This document shows, in pieces, positions 12,539 to 25,379 of a stretch of 64,000 nucleotides of DNA. Each line of letters opens with the position of its first letter. Positions within the stretch are counted from its first letter, which is position 1. The DNA comes from Tenrec ecaudatus (taxonomy: Eukaryota > Chordata > Mammalia > Afrosoricida > Tenrecidae): contig NC_134542.1 of NCBI RefSeq assembly GCF_050624435.1, positions 12,607,497 through 12,671,496 on the forward strand, written 5' to 3'. Under the pieces are notes generated by a model. It saw only the letters and a program-made list of their open reading frames with translations. It made no database searches and was not told the origin of the DNA. Position numbers and translations under genes: made by a program.

Positions 12539-13847
12539 ATTTTTAACTTAAATTCATCCCACCACCACCTAAAATCGTTTCCACCCTATTCCCCATCCCC
12601 TGCATGTCCTGTTTCTTCTTTGAAACAAAATGAATGAAATGAAGTGGTCATAATTCTTTGGTCATGGTGTCTTAGTCAATGAAAAGGAGTCGGATGGTCA
12701 TGCACAGAAGATTATGACCCCAAAACAACGGTGACAACTGGTTTGAACAATCGACAAAAACTACCCTTCCGTGAGTGGTCCTAAATTTTGAGAAAGATTT
12801 ACATGTAGTGTATTAAAATATATAAACCTATTTGCTTGACTGTGTATTCCTCAGCTTTCAGGAAGGGGAAAACAGACACAGACATAAAAAGTCGCTCACA
12901 ATGGTGACTGCAGTAATAACAACGGCTCTGTCCCACCTTCTTGAAAGCAGGCACGCTCTTAACCTCTGACTCCTTGTTTTCCCACCGTCACAGTGAACCC
13001 TGGTCTCCTCCAATCATGCCAATAATGCAAAAACACCTGTCTCCACCACCTCCATGTTTAACAAGGAAATGTTTCCTGCTGGGTTGTCCCAGTATGGCCT
13101 AAAAGCTTTTTCTGGACTCTTACTACACACCACTTAGTATAAATAAGAGCATATAGAAGGGATATTCTTAAAAATCCAATGTTGTTGAAAAACAGGTGTC
13201 AAGGTCATGTGGATGTCCACATTACGCATCTCATTTTTACTCATTTCCTGTGAAGCCTTCAAAAACCTCCAAAATCAAGAGATGCTCTGAATGAATCTGA
13301 TATTCAACTTGTACATTACTAGCACCAGAATAATTCAAATATCACATGGTCAAGCATGATTTATACTTGTGAACTCTTGTAGAGAAGACAAATGCAGGCC
13401 AAAAAAACCACACATGTCCAATACAAAAAAATCTCCATAAATAATAATAAAAGGCATCAGGGGATGACATATAAAAGAGCTAACAAATCAGTTCATACCG
13501 AAATTATATTATATAGTAAAACTCTTGATATTTCTGTAGTTCATATATGTGTAATCATGTGTGTCACTTCGGATGTCACCCATAAATGCGATTAAAATAT
13601 CTACAGGTTAATATCTTCTGGATTCAAAATAATCCGGAATAAATTAGGGTGCCTTCACTGCAAGGAAATAGACATTGATTTTGACCTTGCAAAGAGGAGG
13701 CACAGCGCCGTGGGCTCTGCAGGGCAGCTCCGGCATCCTGCTCAACAGAGAAGGATGGCACAGCGAAGTCCGCAGGGCTGAAGAGGACCTTCCTGTGCGT
13801 GTTAAGCGGTGTGCTCTCGTGGACTTAGTTCCCTGCTGGGTCCTGGA

Positions 13848-15211
<1,364 letters not shown>

Positions 15212-15412
15212 TGCTAGGTGCTGTTGACTTGATTTTTGACTCTGTTATGACCTCACATGACAGAATCAAACTGCCCAGGAGAGTTTTCTGGACTCTAATC
15301 TATACAGATGCGGATTGGCAGCTCTTTCTCTCATAGGTCCACTGGGTGGATTTGAATTGTCAGCCTTTCAGTTAGCAGTTAAGCACTTAAAATACGTACC
15401 ACCAGGATTCCT
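15212..15412 (-). mobile_element. AfroSINE, antisense
   Basis: gtgctgttgacttgattttt, acatgacagaatcaaactgc, tttgaattgtcagcctttca, gttagcagttaagcacttaa. Different 3' wording from the 'actcactgccatcgagtc' type, so an older or distinct subfamily. Confidence 0.72.
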
Positions 15413-15439
15413 TCCCAAAGTGTATACAGGATGGTGAAG

Positions 15440-16920
15440 GATTGTTGGTGATGTTGTCGGATGCCCTTAATGTAGTTCGGATTCATAGAGACCCTACATA
15501 CAACAGAAGGAAACCTCCGTCCGGCCCTGTGCTGCCGTCATCTTCGCTGCTATGTTCAATCCCATCGGTATAGCACTAAATCAACCCTTCTCATTGAGAT
15601 CTCTTTACTCTTTTTTGGTTTTTGTTTGTCACTGACCCTTGCTTTAAGAAGCATGAGGTCATTCTCTAGGGACTGGTTCCTCTTGAAAACATGCCCAAAT
15701 CTGTGAGAGAAAGTCTTGCCCTCCTCACTTCTGAGGAGCATTCTGGAAGAGCTTCATTGAAGACTGATGTAGCTGTTTGTCTAGCAGTTTCTGGTTTATT
15801 AAATACTCTTTGCTAACACAATTTGACGGCATCGGTTGCTCTATGGCCGTGGTTCTCAACCTCCCTGATGCTGCGACCCTTCCATGCAGTCCCCCAACCA
15901 TACAATTATTTTTGTCGCTATTTCATAACCAAAATTTTGCTACTGTTATGAATTGGGCAACCCCTGTGAAAAGGTCATTCAACCCCCCCACAGGGGTCAC
16001 AACCCACAGGTTGAGAACTGCTGCTCTATGGTATTCCTTATACATTTTCCAGCTTTCACATGAATATGAAGTGATTAAAAATAACTGCAGGTGACATCGT
16101 TGCTTTTTAGTATTTAAACAATAACTTTTGTAACAGGCTTGCCCAGTGGAGTACATCAATTGATGTCTTGACTGCTGCTTCTAAGAACAATGATTATATA
16201 TCCAAAGAAAATGAAATTTTTAATACTGTCGCATGAGCTTTTTGTCCAGTGGTCTAGTTGTGAGGATTGTTGTTTTCTGAGTGTTGAGGTGGAATGTAGA
16301 CGGTAGGCAGTAGTCTTTATTGTTCATTGGTAAATGCTTCAAGTCCTCTCTGCTTTCCACAAGTTAGGTGACAACATCTGTACATTCTAGTTCATTACAA
16401 GGTCTTCCTCCAACCCTAATGTCATATTCTTCTTCATACACTCCGGTTTCTTCATAGAAGCAGCAACACTTTACTTCCATGTGCTTTTAATGATATTATT
16501 CAACACTTTCCACATTTTGTTGGATCACCTTTCACTGGAATAAACACATACATGGACCTCTCCTAGTCAGTCTGCCAGGTAGCCGTCATCACAGTTCTTG
16601 GCATAGATGAGCGAGAGCATCCAGCTTCAGTGGAAACATTCCAACTAGTATTCTGTCAGTTCCTGGCCTGGTTTTTTGTCACTCATTATGGGTTTCTTTC
16701 TTGATACCATCGGTCCTTGATCTTCTACAAACTCCATCTCCTTTTGATGTTTTCCAAGTCCTTCTTCTTCTTTTCATTTTGCCCATAAAATCCTTCAGTT
16801 TTGCAACCCAAGCCTTGACGTGCATCTTCAGTTCCTTCCATTTCAGAAATGCCAAATACCCCTTTAGTTTTCCAACTGCAGGTGTCATGCATTTCATTAT
16901 AGGATGATGGCTTCTGCAGG
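15440..16920 (-). mobile_element. RTE LINE copy, interrupted by SPIN
   Basis: Antisense RTE 3' half. The tail is at 15475-15560 (ggattcatagagaccctaca, acaacagaag). The next part (gaaaacatgcccaaatctgt, cttctgaggagcattctgga) leads to the SPIN insertion, after which the RTE continues: tttccagctttcacatgaat, tctagttgtgaggattgttg, aaatgcttcaagtcctctct, gtcttcctccaaccctaatg, and reverse transcriptase-coding sequence to about 16900 (cctctcctagtcagtctgcc, ggtccttgatcttctacaaa). It carries many stops. It is preceded by an antisense SINE. Confidence 0.78.
15847..16023. mobile_element. SPIN-type hAT MITE (copy 2), nested in an RTE LINE
   Basis: Terminal inverted repeats are ccgtggttctcaacct on the left and aggttgagaactgctg on the right. 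The element is flanked by a perfect 8-bp direct repeat, ctctatgg, at 15839-15846 and 16024-16031, with TA in the middle as hAT transposases prefer. Interior matches copy 1 (gaccctt, cccccaaccata, ttttgctactgttatgaatt, cacaggggtcacaaccca). It is a 177-bp non-autonomous derivative. It interrupts antisense RTE sequence that resumes directly after the second repeat, so its insertion postdates the LINE. Confidence 0.93.
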
Positions 16921-17134
16921 CCTGCCTGCTGCTGAGACCTTTTATTTATTCAATCACTTCTTTCGTTTGCATTAGCTACTCGATGTTCTTAAAAGAATCG
17001 AAGAAATAACCCAAATGTATAGAAGAGGAAGCTCAAATGTCAAGCATTAATATTCTGCATAATGCCAAGCTGGTGATTTCAGATGAAAAGGAAATTATTG
17101 ACATTTCATTATTCCAAGTCGCTTAAGGAGTGGA

Positions 17135-17240
17135 CAGTACCTGGAGCTGGAAAATGAGGATTCAAATCTTGGCTGTGTCAAATTTTTACCAATTTCTCAG
17201 CTTCTTTTTTATTTATAGGAATGACTGAATTGATAGTTAT
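17135..17240 (+). mobile_element. MIR-like SINE fragment
   Basis: gctggaaaatgaggattcaa, atcttggctgtgtcaaattt follows the MIR core (gattcaaatcctggctctg). Confidence 0.45.
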
Positions 17241-17454
17241 AAGTCAGTGAATTATTTAGTTTTAAATGGGATAATGAAAGTATAATCATTTTAAGAGGAG
17301 TAAAGCATGACCAACCTGTTATTAAAATATCTAGTTATCTAGTAGTTTCTGCAAGCAGAATTTCTGCCAGCAGGTACAATGAGACATACGTACATTATCT
17401 TAAATCCCCATGGCTAGACAACAATATTGGGTTTATCTATAGGGTACAAGTTAA

Positions 17455-17575
17455 AAACTGAGGCTTGGGAAGTTTGGGGAACTAGGTCAAAGCTTCAGCT
17501 AGCCAGTAATGCACATGGCCTGTCTGACTACAAAGTTGATATTCTTCCTGCTACCTCATGATTTATCTCCTGAAT
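17455..17575 (-). mobile_element. MIR-like SINE fragment, antisense
   Basis: aactgaggcttgggaagttt, ggggaactaggtcaaagctt, cagctagccagtaatgcaca, tgtctgactacaaagttgat. This is the reverse MIR order (gaggctcagagaggtt, aggtcacacagctagtaag). Confidence 0.6.
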
Positions 17576-17744
17576 ATTATTCAGGAATTATAACGGTCAT
17601 TACTTTTGTAAGTGCTGACATTTCCAGATGCTACTCAGAAAGGCGAGTATATTTATGGTTCTGAGCAAGTAGATTAAACACTTGCTTATCAATGATTGAG
17701 CAATAAAGTGATGTCGTGGATTTGGAACTCAGAGGATGGATTCC

Positions 17745-17926
17745 TCAAACTCATTGCCAACGAGCTACCGCCAACACAGCGAGGCCCTGTAGGACGGGGT
17801 GAGACTGTCCCTGGGAGTCTCTGAGACTGTTACTCTTTAGCCCAATCTTCCTCCCTCAAATCCACTGCTGGTTTCTAACTGCTGACCTTGTGGATCACAA
17901 AATGTGTAACCTCTACACAGCCAGGG
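17745..17926 (-). mobile_element. AfroSINE, antisense
   Basis: cctgtaggacggggtgagac, tctctgagactgttactctt, tgctgaccttgtggatcaca, tgtgtaacctctacacagcc. Confidence 0.8.
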
Positions 17927-19531
17927 ATAATACTCCTAGGGAAGTATATTTTATGTGTCAACCTTTATATGGAGACACTTGGAAGGATGGTCTATTTTAT
18001 GCTGTTACGTGTCTACTAGCCCCTACCCATGCTCTTCACCACTGACATTCACCTTTTCAATGGTGTTCCTGTTTAATGGGATAATTTAACAGGTTGGTGT
18101 CTCACCACAAAGTTGCCTAAGTGTCTCTACATGTTTTCCAAAGAGCTGTAATATTTTATAACCTGATCATTCATGTAATAAAGATACAGTAACTCTATTT
18201 TGGTGAAAATAGAAGCTCATTTATTGAATGGCTATAAACTGTTCAGAATGGAATTTATAACACAGAACTTTCAGAGGACAGACTCCAAATTGCATCTTTC
18301 TCAGTCGCCCCAACATGTAGAACAGAGTCAAAGATCTCAGTGAAATTTCCATTAATTGAAAAGAAGTCACCACCACTGGACATTTCTGTTACTTCCTAAG
18401 ACACACTCTAGATCATTTTCGTCTTAGTAAAGCCTTCCAGGACTCTACGCGCTTCAATATAAATAGCACAGCTTCAATCATTTTTATGGCGGGCAATTCT
18501 CAGAGTTCATTTCTCTATTGGTGTTTTACTAACGTAGCCACACAAACATTGAACTATTATTTAATGCCCTTTAAAATTTTAGAATGTGGATCAGAGCATG
18601 TGACTTCAAGGTAGTAATGATTTCCCTGAACTCCTTCAAAAACAGTGTCACTGATATATTTCAAGCTCATTATATCTCATGCACATACAGACCACATTGT
18701 ATTACGTATTAAAGATACATTTGATTAATAGATTAATACATACTTTAAAATTATCGATGGTTTGAAACAGCTTTGGAATCAGTCATTACAACTAATTTGT
18801 AACTGACCCCCAAAGGAGAAATGAAAATCCTTTTGTTTAATGTTAATTGAATAGCTTTATTTCCTACCTTTAATCCAAATGACTATTTATACACTAAAGA
18901 AAATAAATATATACAGGAAGCAGGCAAGCACACACTGAAATATGATTGTAAGATAATTGCCAAACACTGATGGACATATAATTATTCAATTGGCATAAAC
19001 AATAATTTCCATATGAACATGATTCCAAAGAGTCCACACTCTTAGTTCATAAATTCATAAAGATAAAATCAAATGAAGCTCTTCCATAAGGAGTTGTGGC
19101 TACATGCACTGCAAAGAGTACAATATGGGCAGGATCGGGTGAGTAACTTCACAGTAGAGAAGCTGGATTAACTAGTGATCAATGGTAATAAATTGTTGTG
19201 TTGATAACACTAGTGTGTGTCCTTGACACAATGTCTTCAGAATGGCACCTTACTTATCAGGTTTCCTTCCCCAAACCCATAACTTCTGTCTAACTGAGAG
19301 AAAACACTAGATACACCCACACTGAGAGACAGGCCATTGAATATCAAAACCGTCTTCCTCAAAATGGCCCTGGTTATTGAAACTATGCAAGTCTGTGGAA
19401 CTGACACAACATAATGGTGTCTAGGGAGACAACAAAGACCCCATCTGATAACTGTGGTCCTAGAGGGGGGAATTACACCGAAAAAGGAAATCAAATCCAA
19501 ACTTAAAGACAAAGGAAGAAAAATAAATAAA
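17927..19531. other. unique AT-rich DNA
   Basis: No repeat, exon or structured element recognised. A piece near 17965 (tatgtgtcaacctttatatg) vaguely resembles an old interspersed repeat also hinted at near 26460. Confidence 0.5.
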
Positions 19532-19735
19532 TAACCCTGCAACCATCGAGTCCATCCCAATTCATTGAGACTCTCTGTAGGATGGAGTAGAAACACTCAT
19601 GTGAGTTTCTGGGAGGTTAAATGTTTGCAGAAGTAGAAAGCCCGCTTTTTCTCCTGTGGAGCGGCTGGTGGTTTTGAACTGCTGACCTTGCAGTTGGCAG
19701 CTCACACATACCCATGCTATCACTAGGGTTCCTGA
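19532..19735 (-). mobile_element. AfroSINE, antisense
   Basis: gcaaccatcgagtccatccc, gactctctgtaggatggagt, gtggttttgaactgctgacc, ccatgctatcactagggttc. Preceded by an (AAAT)n run at 19520-19534. Confidence 0.8.
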
Positions 19736-20374
19736 TGGTACAAACTTAGGCAATCTAAGTAAAGTATAGATTTTAGTTAATGACACTGTACTAGCAATGG
19801 TTCATAGCGCTCTAAGATGACAGCATGGGGGATAAAGGAGGTAGATAGAAACTCTGTGTACTTGTTGCCTATTTTCTTTAAATCTAAAATGATTCTAATA
19901 ATTTTTAAAATAGCAAATGAGGGGGTCACCTTCTTTGAGCATTCTTGTCATGATTGTATCTTTTGCAATCTTTAGAAGGACAATGTGTAATGTCATAGAA
20001 AGAGTTAAATGACTTGATTGGGATCCTGATACTTATGTGATGCGAAAAAGTCCTAAAACTTCTTGGAACATCTGGTATGTACTTCAAATAAACAACCGGA
20101 TGTATATTGGTACATAATTTATAGATACCAAACCCAAACCAAACCAACTGCCTTCATGTAGACGGCAGAGGGAGATGCTTTTGTTCATGTTAAACATGGC
20201 CTTCTTCTACCATCGATATGGTAGTTTGTGTTTGTCTTTTTACTGATACATTGTAGGTAAAAAAAATAAACGTGTAAACATCATAGCTTTTTAATATTGG
20301 TGTTTGAGATCATACACCACCACAGGGATTAGAAAACTGAAACCCAGGAGCCAAATAGAGCCCACTGATTTTTT

Positions 20375-20688
20375 ATCTTTATTTTTTAATTAATCAGTTT
20401 ATTGAGGGCTCTTACAGATCTTTTTTTTCTTACAGATCTTTACACAATCCATAATTAAATTGTTTCAAGGATACTTGTACATACGTTGCTATCATCATTT
20501 TCCAAATATTTTTTTCTACTAGAGCCCTTGGTAGCAGCTCTTCTTCCTCCCCCCCCATCTCCCCCACCCTCCAACCCTCATAACCTCATAATTCCTTGAT
20601 CAATCACATCTTTTATATATCATTATTGTTATTTTGTACCTTACACCATCTGCTGTCTCCCTTCACCCATATTTCTATTATTTGTCCC

Positions 20689-20722
<34 letters not shown>

Positions 20723-21190
20723 ACATTTTCTTGTGATTGGTTCCCCCTTTCTCTCACTCCCCCTCTCCTCCTCTCCTCATGGTGTTGTTACTCCCACTAC
20801 TCTTCCTGAGGGCTTTATCTGTGCTGGGTTCCATGTATCAAGTGCTCTTATCTGTGCCAATGTACATACTCCCTTCTAGCAGGATTTGTAAGGTAGAACT
20901 GAGGTCATGATACTAGGAGTTAGGAAGCATTCAAGAACTTCAATTGATGCTATACCGCCCTCTGGCTGAATCACCTCTTCCTTGTGATCGACCCTTCTGT
21001 GATGGGATGTCGGATTGACCAGAGATGATGGGCTTTGGGTCTCCACTCCAATCCCCCTTGTTCGCATCAATATAATTATTTGTTTTGGATCTTCTGATGC
21101 TTTCTACCTGATCCCGTGGACACCGCGTGATCACACAGGCTGGTGTGCTTCTTCATGGGGGCTCAGTTGCTTCCCTTTTAGATCAGCCCA
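20375..21190 (-). mobile_element. LINE (probably L1) 3' UTR, longest copy of this family here
   Basis: On the minus strand it ends with an AATAAA-like signal at about 20400. On the plus strand it runs tttattgagggctcttacag, cacaatccataattaaattg, gagcccttggtagcagctct, a C-rich block, cttacaccatctgctgtctc, a (GT)n run, and then the part shared with the 6.3 kb copy. The terminal part matches the inverted copies at 25.4 and 46.1 kb. No ORF2 coding is retained. Confidence 0.72.
20691..20720. repeat. (TG)n microsatellite
   Basis: Fifteen TG units inside the antisense LINE 3' UTR. Confidence 0.95.
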
Positions 21191-21291
21191 CTGACTTTTG
21201 TACAGCTTATGAGATAAGACAGGTTTTTATATTTTTAAATAGTTGGCAAAAACATGTAATGATAGAGATTATATAAAATTTAAATGTCAGT

Positions 21292-21960
21292 GTGTATGAA
21301 TTATTCACGGTGGTTCTTCTAGGTCCAGTCTCTGTAGCTCCTACCACAGACCTACCCCTGCGGGTCTGGTTAGGGCAGGTGGAGGGAGAATCTGCGAGCA
21401 CTCAGGTCCAAGTGCCATCCTGCTGGGTAGAACATGAGCTATTTGAGCAACACGTGGTGGAATTTCGCCAACAGCAAGAGTCAGGAGTGGGGTTTGCCCT
21501 CCAGACCCGAACATCCCTGAGAATCGAACCCCCTCAATCCAGGAGACAAGAAGAGCGACAGTGGAGCCGCAGCAGAACCAGCAGGCAGAGCACTAGGCAG
21601 TACTGTGGACTACGCACTGCCCTGAGCAAGCAGAGCTCGGTGCTTTGGGGCAGGAGGTTTACGGAATGAAGTGCCTCTGGGCACTTAAGTTAGAGAGCTA
21701 GACTTGTGGACCCAAAAAGCTGGAGCTTAGTGATTTCAGGTTGTAGTTTACTAGAATGGGGGTGCTTCCGGGCACTTAATTTGGGGGAGCTGGGTTTGCT
21801 GACCCACAGACCTTGAGCTGAATGTCTTTGGCCTAAGGCATTGATTAGCTGTCCTAGACAATCTTTGTCACATGCCCTGACCGAACAACTGTATCCTGAG
21901 CATATCTCACCCAAATAGTAACCTGTTGACTTTCATAACAAACCCCATCATCATGCAGAT
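21292..21960. other. unclassified GC-rich segment, possibly a LINE 5' region or LTR
   Basis: A sharp shift to GC-rich sequence in AT-rich surroundings. A block at 21671-21730 (gtgcctctgggcacttaagt ... tggaccca) is repeated at 21762-21818 (gtgcttccgggcacttaatt ... tgacccac), a 91-base offset. It then runs to tcataacaaaccccatcatc. Tandem units and GC-richness are features of some LINE promoter regions and LTRs. It lies about 100 bases beyond the LINE 3' UTR at 20.4-21.2 kb but is in no clear relation to it. The open frame at 21292-21669 has no recognisable protein. Confidence 0.4.
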
Positions 21961-23439
21961 TATCTATCAATTCTGAAGGGTCATTGAAATGACTTATAGG
22001 ACAGGGAGGCAAGGTGGATTAGAAGAGTTAGGTAAGAGATACAATAGCAACTCTTTAATGGTTCTCTGGCTGTTGGGCATGTCCATCCTAACTTAATATA
22101 AAGGTTTCTTTGGGAAAAAAATGTCTCCTCTAATTTCAGTTTATTTTTCTTTTCCCCCTGATATTTTGAAATGTGGGCATCAACTTTTCTTATGCATAAA
22201 ACCCACTGTCTTTTAGTTGACTCATATTAAACCCTGAATAAATATTTTTAAATTGACTTAGCTGGGAGATAGAAGAGTTTTAAAGATCTACATTTTGTGC
22301 ATATTCACTAATAAAAATCCTTAGCTAATAGGCCCGGATTATTTGTCCATGGCCTACACAAGAATCTATTTTACTTGAATGGCCAAGTCACGCTCTTTGT
22401 CTCTGTCATAGTATAACTGATAATTTGGAAGTCCTGGAAGTGACTCATCCTACAACTGTGTGCGTTCGAAACGTAAAAGGTGCATCAAACAATTCACTCT
22501 GCTTCCCATGCACTCCTGCACGGTCTCTTCAATTTGAGAAAGTACAAAACCTAGAAAGATGATTCTGAACTAAATAAATCTGATTTCACACTCTGTGCAT
22601 GTCAGAATTCATCTAATTTAACACATAAGATAAGTATGAAATATTGAAAAGTTTAGGAACTTTTCAGTCTCATTGGCCTGAACTTGATCCTGGTCCTGTG
22701 ATGTTGTCCAATATGTTTCTCTGGCTTACTTTCCTGAAATATTATGATAATTAAGGATATTTAATCAAATGCCTCTAGTTTATATTTTTGTATATTATAT
22801 TATTTAAACTATGAAACAGCTTTCACTATATCCTTAGCTTTGTCTGTAGTTCTTTGCCTGCACTTATTTTAATTCAAAAATTACTGATTTTTAAAATCAG
22901 GTGTTTTTTAATTGCTCCTTGTGGTCTTTTTCCACTTATCAGCAATGTTCCCTTGGAGTCTGTGTTATATTAAATAATTACTAAAATTTTAAATTAAAGA
23001 ATAATAATAATTACTAGATGAATTTACACCTGAACTGGCACTGCAGTGGTGTTTTTGTTTTATTTTGTTTGCTTATTTTCTTTGCATTTCCACATGTCTA
23101 AAGCTATTCTTGCGCTATAGATATATTGGTTAAATGAGAAATGTCCTGGTTTCAGAATACCTTATAAGACAGTATCCAAATATACATGATGTTAAATCCT
23201 AACCTTTTTACTAGCTGTGAAAATCTCCCTGCACAGTCTCTGATTAATCACTAAGCATGTAATCAAACACATCACCGGTTGGTATGTTAAGTCGTATACA
23301 CATTTGATTTTACACATTTTTGTTTGTTTAAGGTGCCCTTGAATCACAGTGGCTAAAGAGAGTAACTGGTAACTTAAGGCATCTCTCTCAGACCCTGCAC
23401 ATCACTCCTGGTCCTTTGGCTCAGCTCCATTGAGGAAGT
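21961..23439. other. unique AT-rich DNA
   Basis: Nothing recognised with confidence. AT content is especially high at 22770-23010. Confidence 0.55.
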
Positions 23440-23612
23440 AAAGGCTCGTAATTGCAGTGCACAGTCTTGGATTGAATCCACCAGCCTAACTGAGGGAGGA
23501 AGATGTCTTCTGTGAGAATGTACAGCCTTGGAAACCCTGTGGGGTAGTTCTACTCTGTGCAGGGGATCATGAGGAGTTGAAATAGACTCAATGGAAATTG
23601 ATTTGGGTTTCT
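23440..23612 (+). mobile_element. AfroSINE, sense
   Basis: aggctcgtaattgcagtgca, gattgaatccaccagcctaa, cagccttggaaaccctgtgg, gtagttctactctgtgcagg, actcaatggaaattgatttg. Confidence 0.75.
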
Positions 23613-23954
23613 AAGTGCTTGCTTACATGATGAATTATGTAAAATTTATCCTCAGAGATTTAAAGATTATGAAACTATTATGTCCTAAATTACCATAACT
23701 CTCAAGGAAAAGCGAGTTTGGGACTCATATTCTCTGCATGCCAAATAAGGAAAACAAGTAACCACCAGATTGATAACAATGTCCTTTAAGCAAGATGTTT
23801 GGTGACAAGTTATGTTCAGGGGATGGAGGTTGGTCTCAACTGCCATGCTAGACCCAGAAAGTTATAGTTTATTCCTGGACCCAATAATAAACTACACATC
23901 GTTCATTGCCATGATCCTGTTTTTAAAATTTTCTCTGTTCTCAAAGATAGTCTA

Positions 23955-24098
23955 ATATATCAGAAAGAACTTAGGCATGGGTAAGATGACCTGTTTTTAC
24001 CATTTATTAGTTGGGGGATCTGGGGTGAGTCACTGAATCTCACTGAGACCATGTTTCTTCGAGTGTAAAGTGAAAATAATTGCTACCTAGCAGTAGTC
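23955..24098 (+). mobile_element. MIR-like SINE
   Basis: gaacttaggcatgggtaaga, accatttattagttggggga, tggggtgagtcactgaatct, agtgtaaagtgaaaataatt. Standard MIR phrases in order. Confidence 0.62.
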
Positions 24099-24100
24099 TG

Positions 24101-24272
24101 GCTCCCTGGTGGCATAGTCGGTTACATGTTGAATTGCTGATCACAAGGTCAGCAGCTTGAAACCACCAGCTGCTCTGCAGGAAATAGATGAGGATTTCTA
24201 CTCTGGTAAAGAGTCTTGGAGAGGAAGTTCTACTCTGTCCTATAATGTCACTATGATTGGAATCAACTCAAT

Positions 24273-24275
<3 letters not shown>
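24101..24275 (+). mobile_element. AfroSINE, sense, with GA microsatellite tail
   Basis: ggctccctggtggcatagtc, aaggtcagcagcttgaaacc, gaagttctactctgtcctat, gaatcaactcaatggc. The tail runs straight into 64 bases of (AG)n. Confidence 0.88.

Positions 24276-24339
<64 letters not shown>
24276..24339. repeat. (AG)n microsatellite at a SINE tail
   Basis: About 32 AG units without interruption, starting where the SINE ends. Confidence 0.97.
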
Positions 24340-24342
<3 letters not shown>

Positions 24343-24894
24343 TCGAGATCACTGGTCGTTTGATAGGCTGGTAAGTGATTACCTCCTTCTACAACAAAGT
24401 GGACAATTAGCAGACTGTGAGCACGCTGAAGGGAGGGAGTCTGTTGTTAGTCCTCACAGCCTGAGTCTGAGCACAGTGGAAGTATGCAACAAATGTACCT
24501 GAAATGATTACATTCATGAAATCATAAATGGATGAATGGCTACAAGTATAAATGCTATCTTTTTTCAGGAAAGGTGTTTTTGATATCTTTGATTTAATGA
24601 ATGATTTCATTCCATTTTGGCTTAGTTGAACCCAACAATATTCTAAATTGCACAAGACTAAAAAAAAGCAACAACAACAAAAAATCTCTTTCCTGTAATT
24701 TGAGAATTCCGCATGCATCTGACTTGAAGTCAAGCCCTGAGGGTCCTGTTAACCCTGCACTAGGTGTCCCACTGCTGAGAGGATCTCTCTCACATGCTGG
24801 ACTTTAATTATGATCCTTTGACTAAGATTGAGTGAGGGACTAGTTGTTCCTCAGCTGTGAGATACAGGGTCCCCTGGGATTTTTGTTGAAATGA

Positions 24895-25030
24895 AACTTC
24901 TTAAGCATCACCTTTAGAGATTTTGACTCAAGGAAGAGGAGGATGGGTCTCAGTTAGTTGCAATTTTAATAGACCTCCCAGGTGATGTTGAAGAAGGGTG
25001 ACCTGGGTGGCATATTCTGAGAAACACGGG
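24895..25030. mobile_element. MER5-like hAT-Charlie fragment
   Basis: aagcatcacctttagagatt, gatgggtctcagttagttgc, aatagacctcccaggtgatg, tattctgagaaacac. The phrase cccaggtgatg and the ending are typical of MER5. Confidence 0.5.
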
Positions 25031-25379
25031 GGTGGGGGGGTGGGGTTATAAGACTTAAGAGGTTATGCAAGGCACTGACGATACAGATACTTTCTCACAA
25101 GACCCAGTTTTTCCCTGTCTCTGCCCGCACACACTAGGCCTACACACACAGTAAGGCATCAGTTGAGACATTGTGGAGACAAGTCATGTTGTTCTTCAGA
25201 AAATCATTTATGGCATAGCTCATCTAGCTCATTCCACCACTCATACGACCCTGAGAGCAAAGTCGGAAGTACATTACTATGAAGTAGAGCCAAGAAGTAA
25301 AATTGATGAATAACAGAAAGGTGGGTAAAGGGAAACAACAGACAGTGTAAGACACAAAATAACAATATAATAAATAATT

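Larger units (their letters stand above)
8250..13847 (-). other. candidate long 3' UTR of the minus-strand gene
   Basis: Downstream of the stop codon on the minus strand, the first 200 bases stay GC-rich, then the sequence becomes AT-rich and unusually poor in recent repeats for this window (two antisense SINEs near 9.8 and 10.3 kb and short AC and AT runs only). A minus-strand AATAAA at about 8265-8270 is followed by G/U-rich sequence (tttgttgacttggtctctgg on that strand), as at a cleavage site. Other minus-strand AATAAA hexamers occur near 8513, 10478, 10611 and 10736, so a shorter UTR is equally possible. Extent is inference. Confidence 0.3.

Noticed and set aside
21292-21669. Open frame of 125 codons, plus strand
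   Set aside because: Lies in the GC-rich repeat-like island; the glutamine/arginine-rich translation resembles nothing known and the neighbouring tandem units suggest a repeat.
24157-24502. Arginine-glutamate repeat frames
   Set aside because: Translations of the GA microsatellite. The same holds for frames at 54.9-55.1 and 59.8-60.1 kb.
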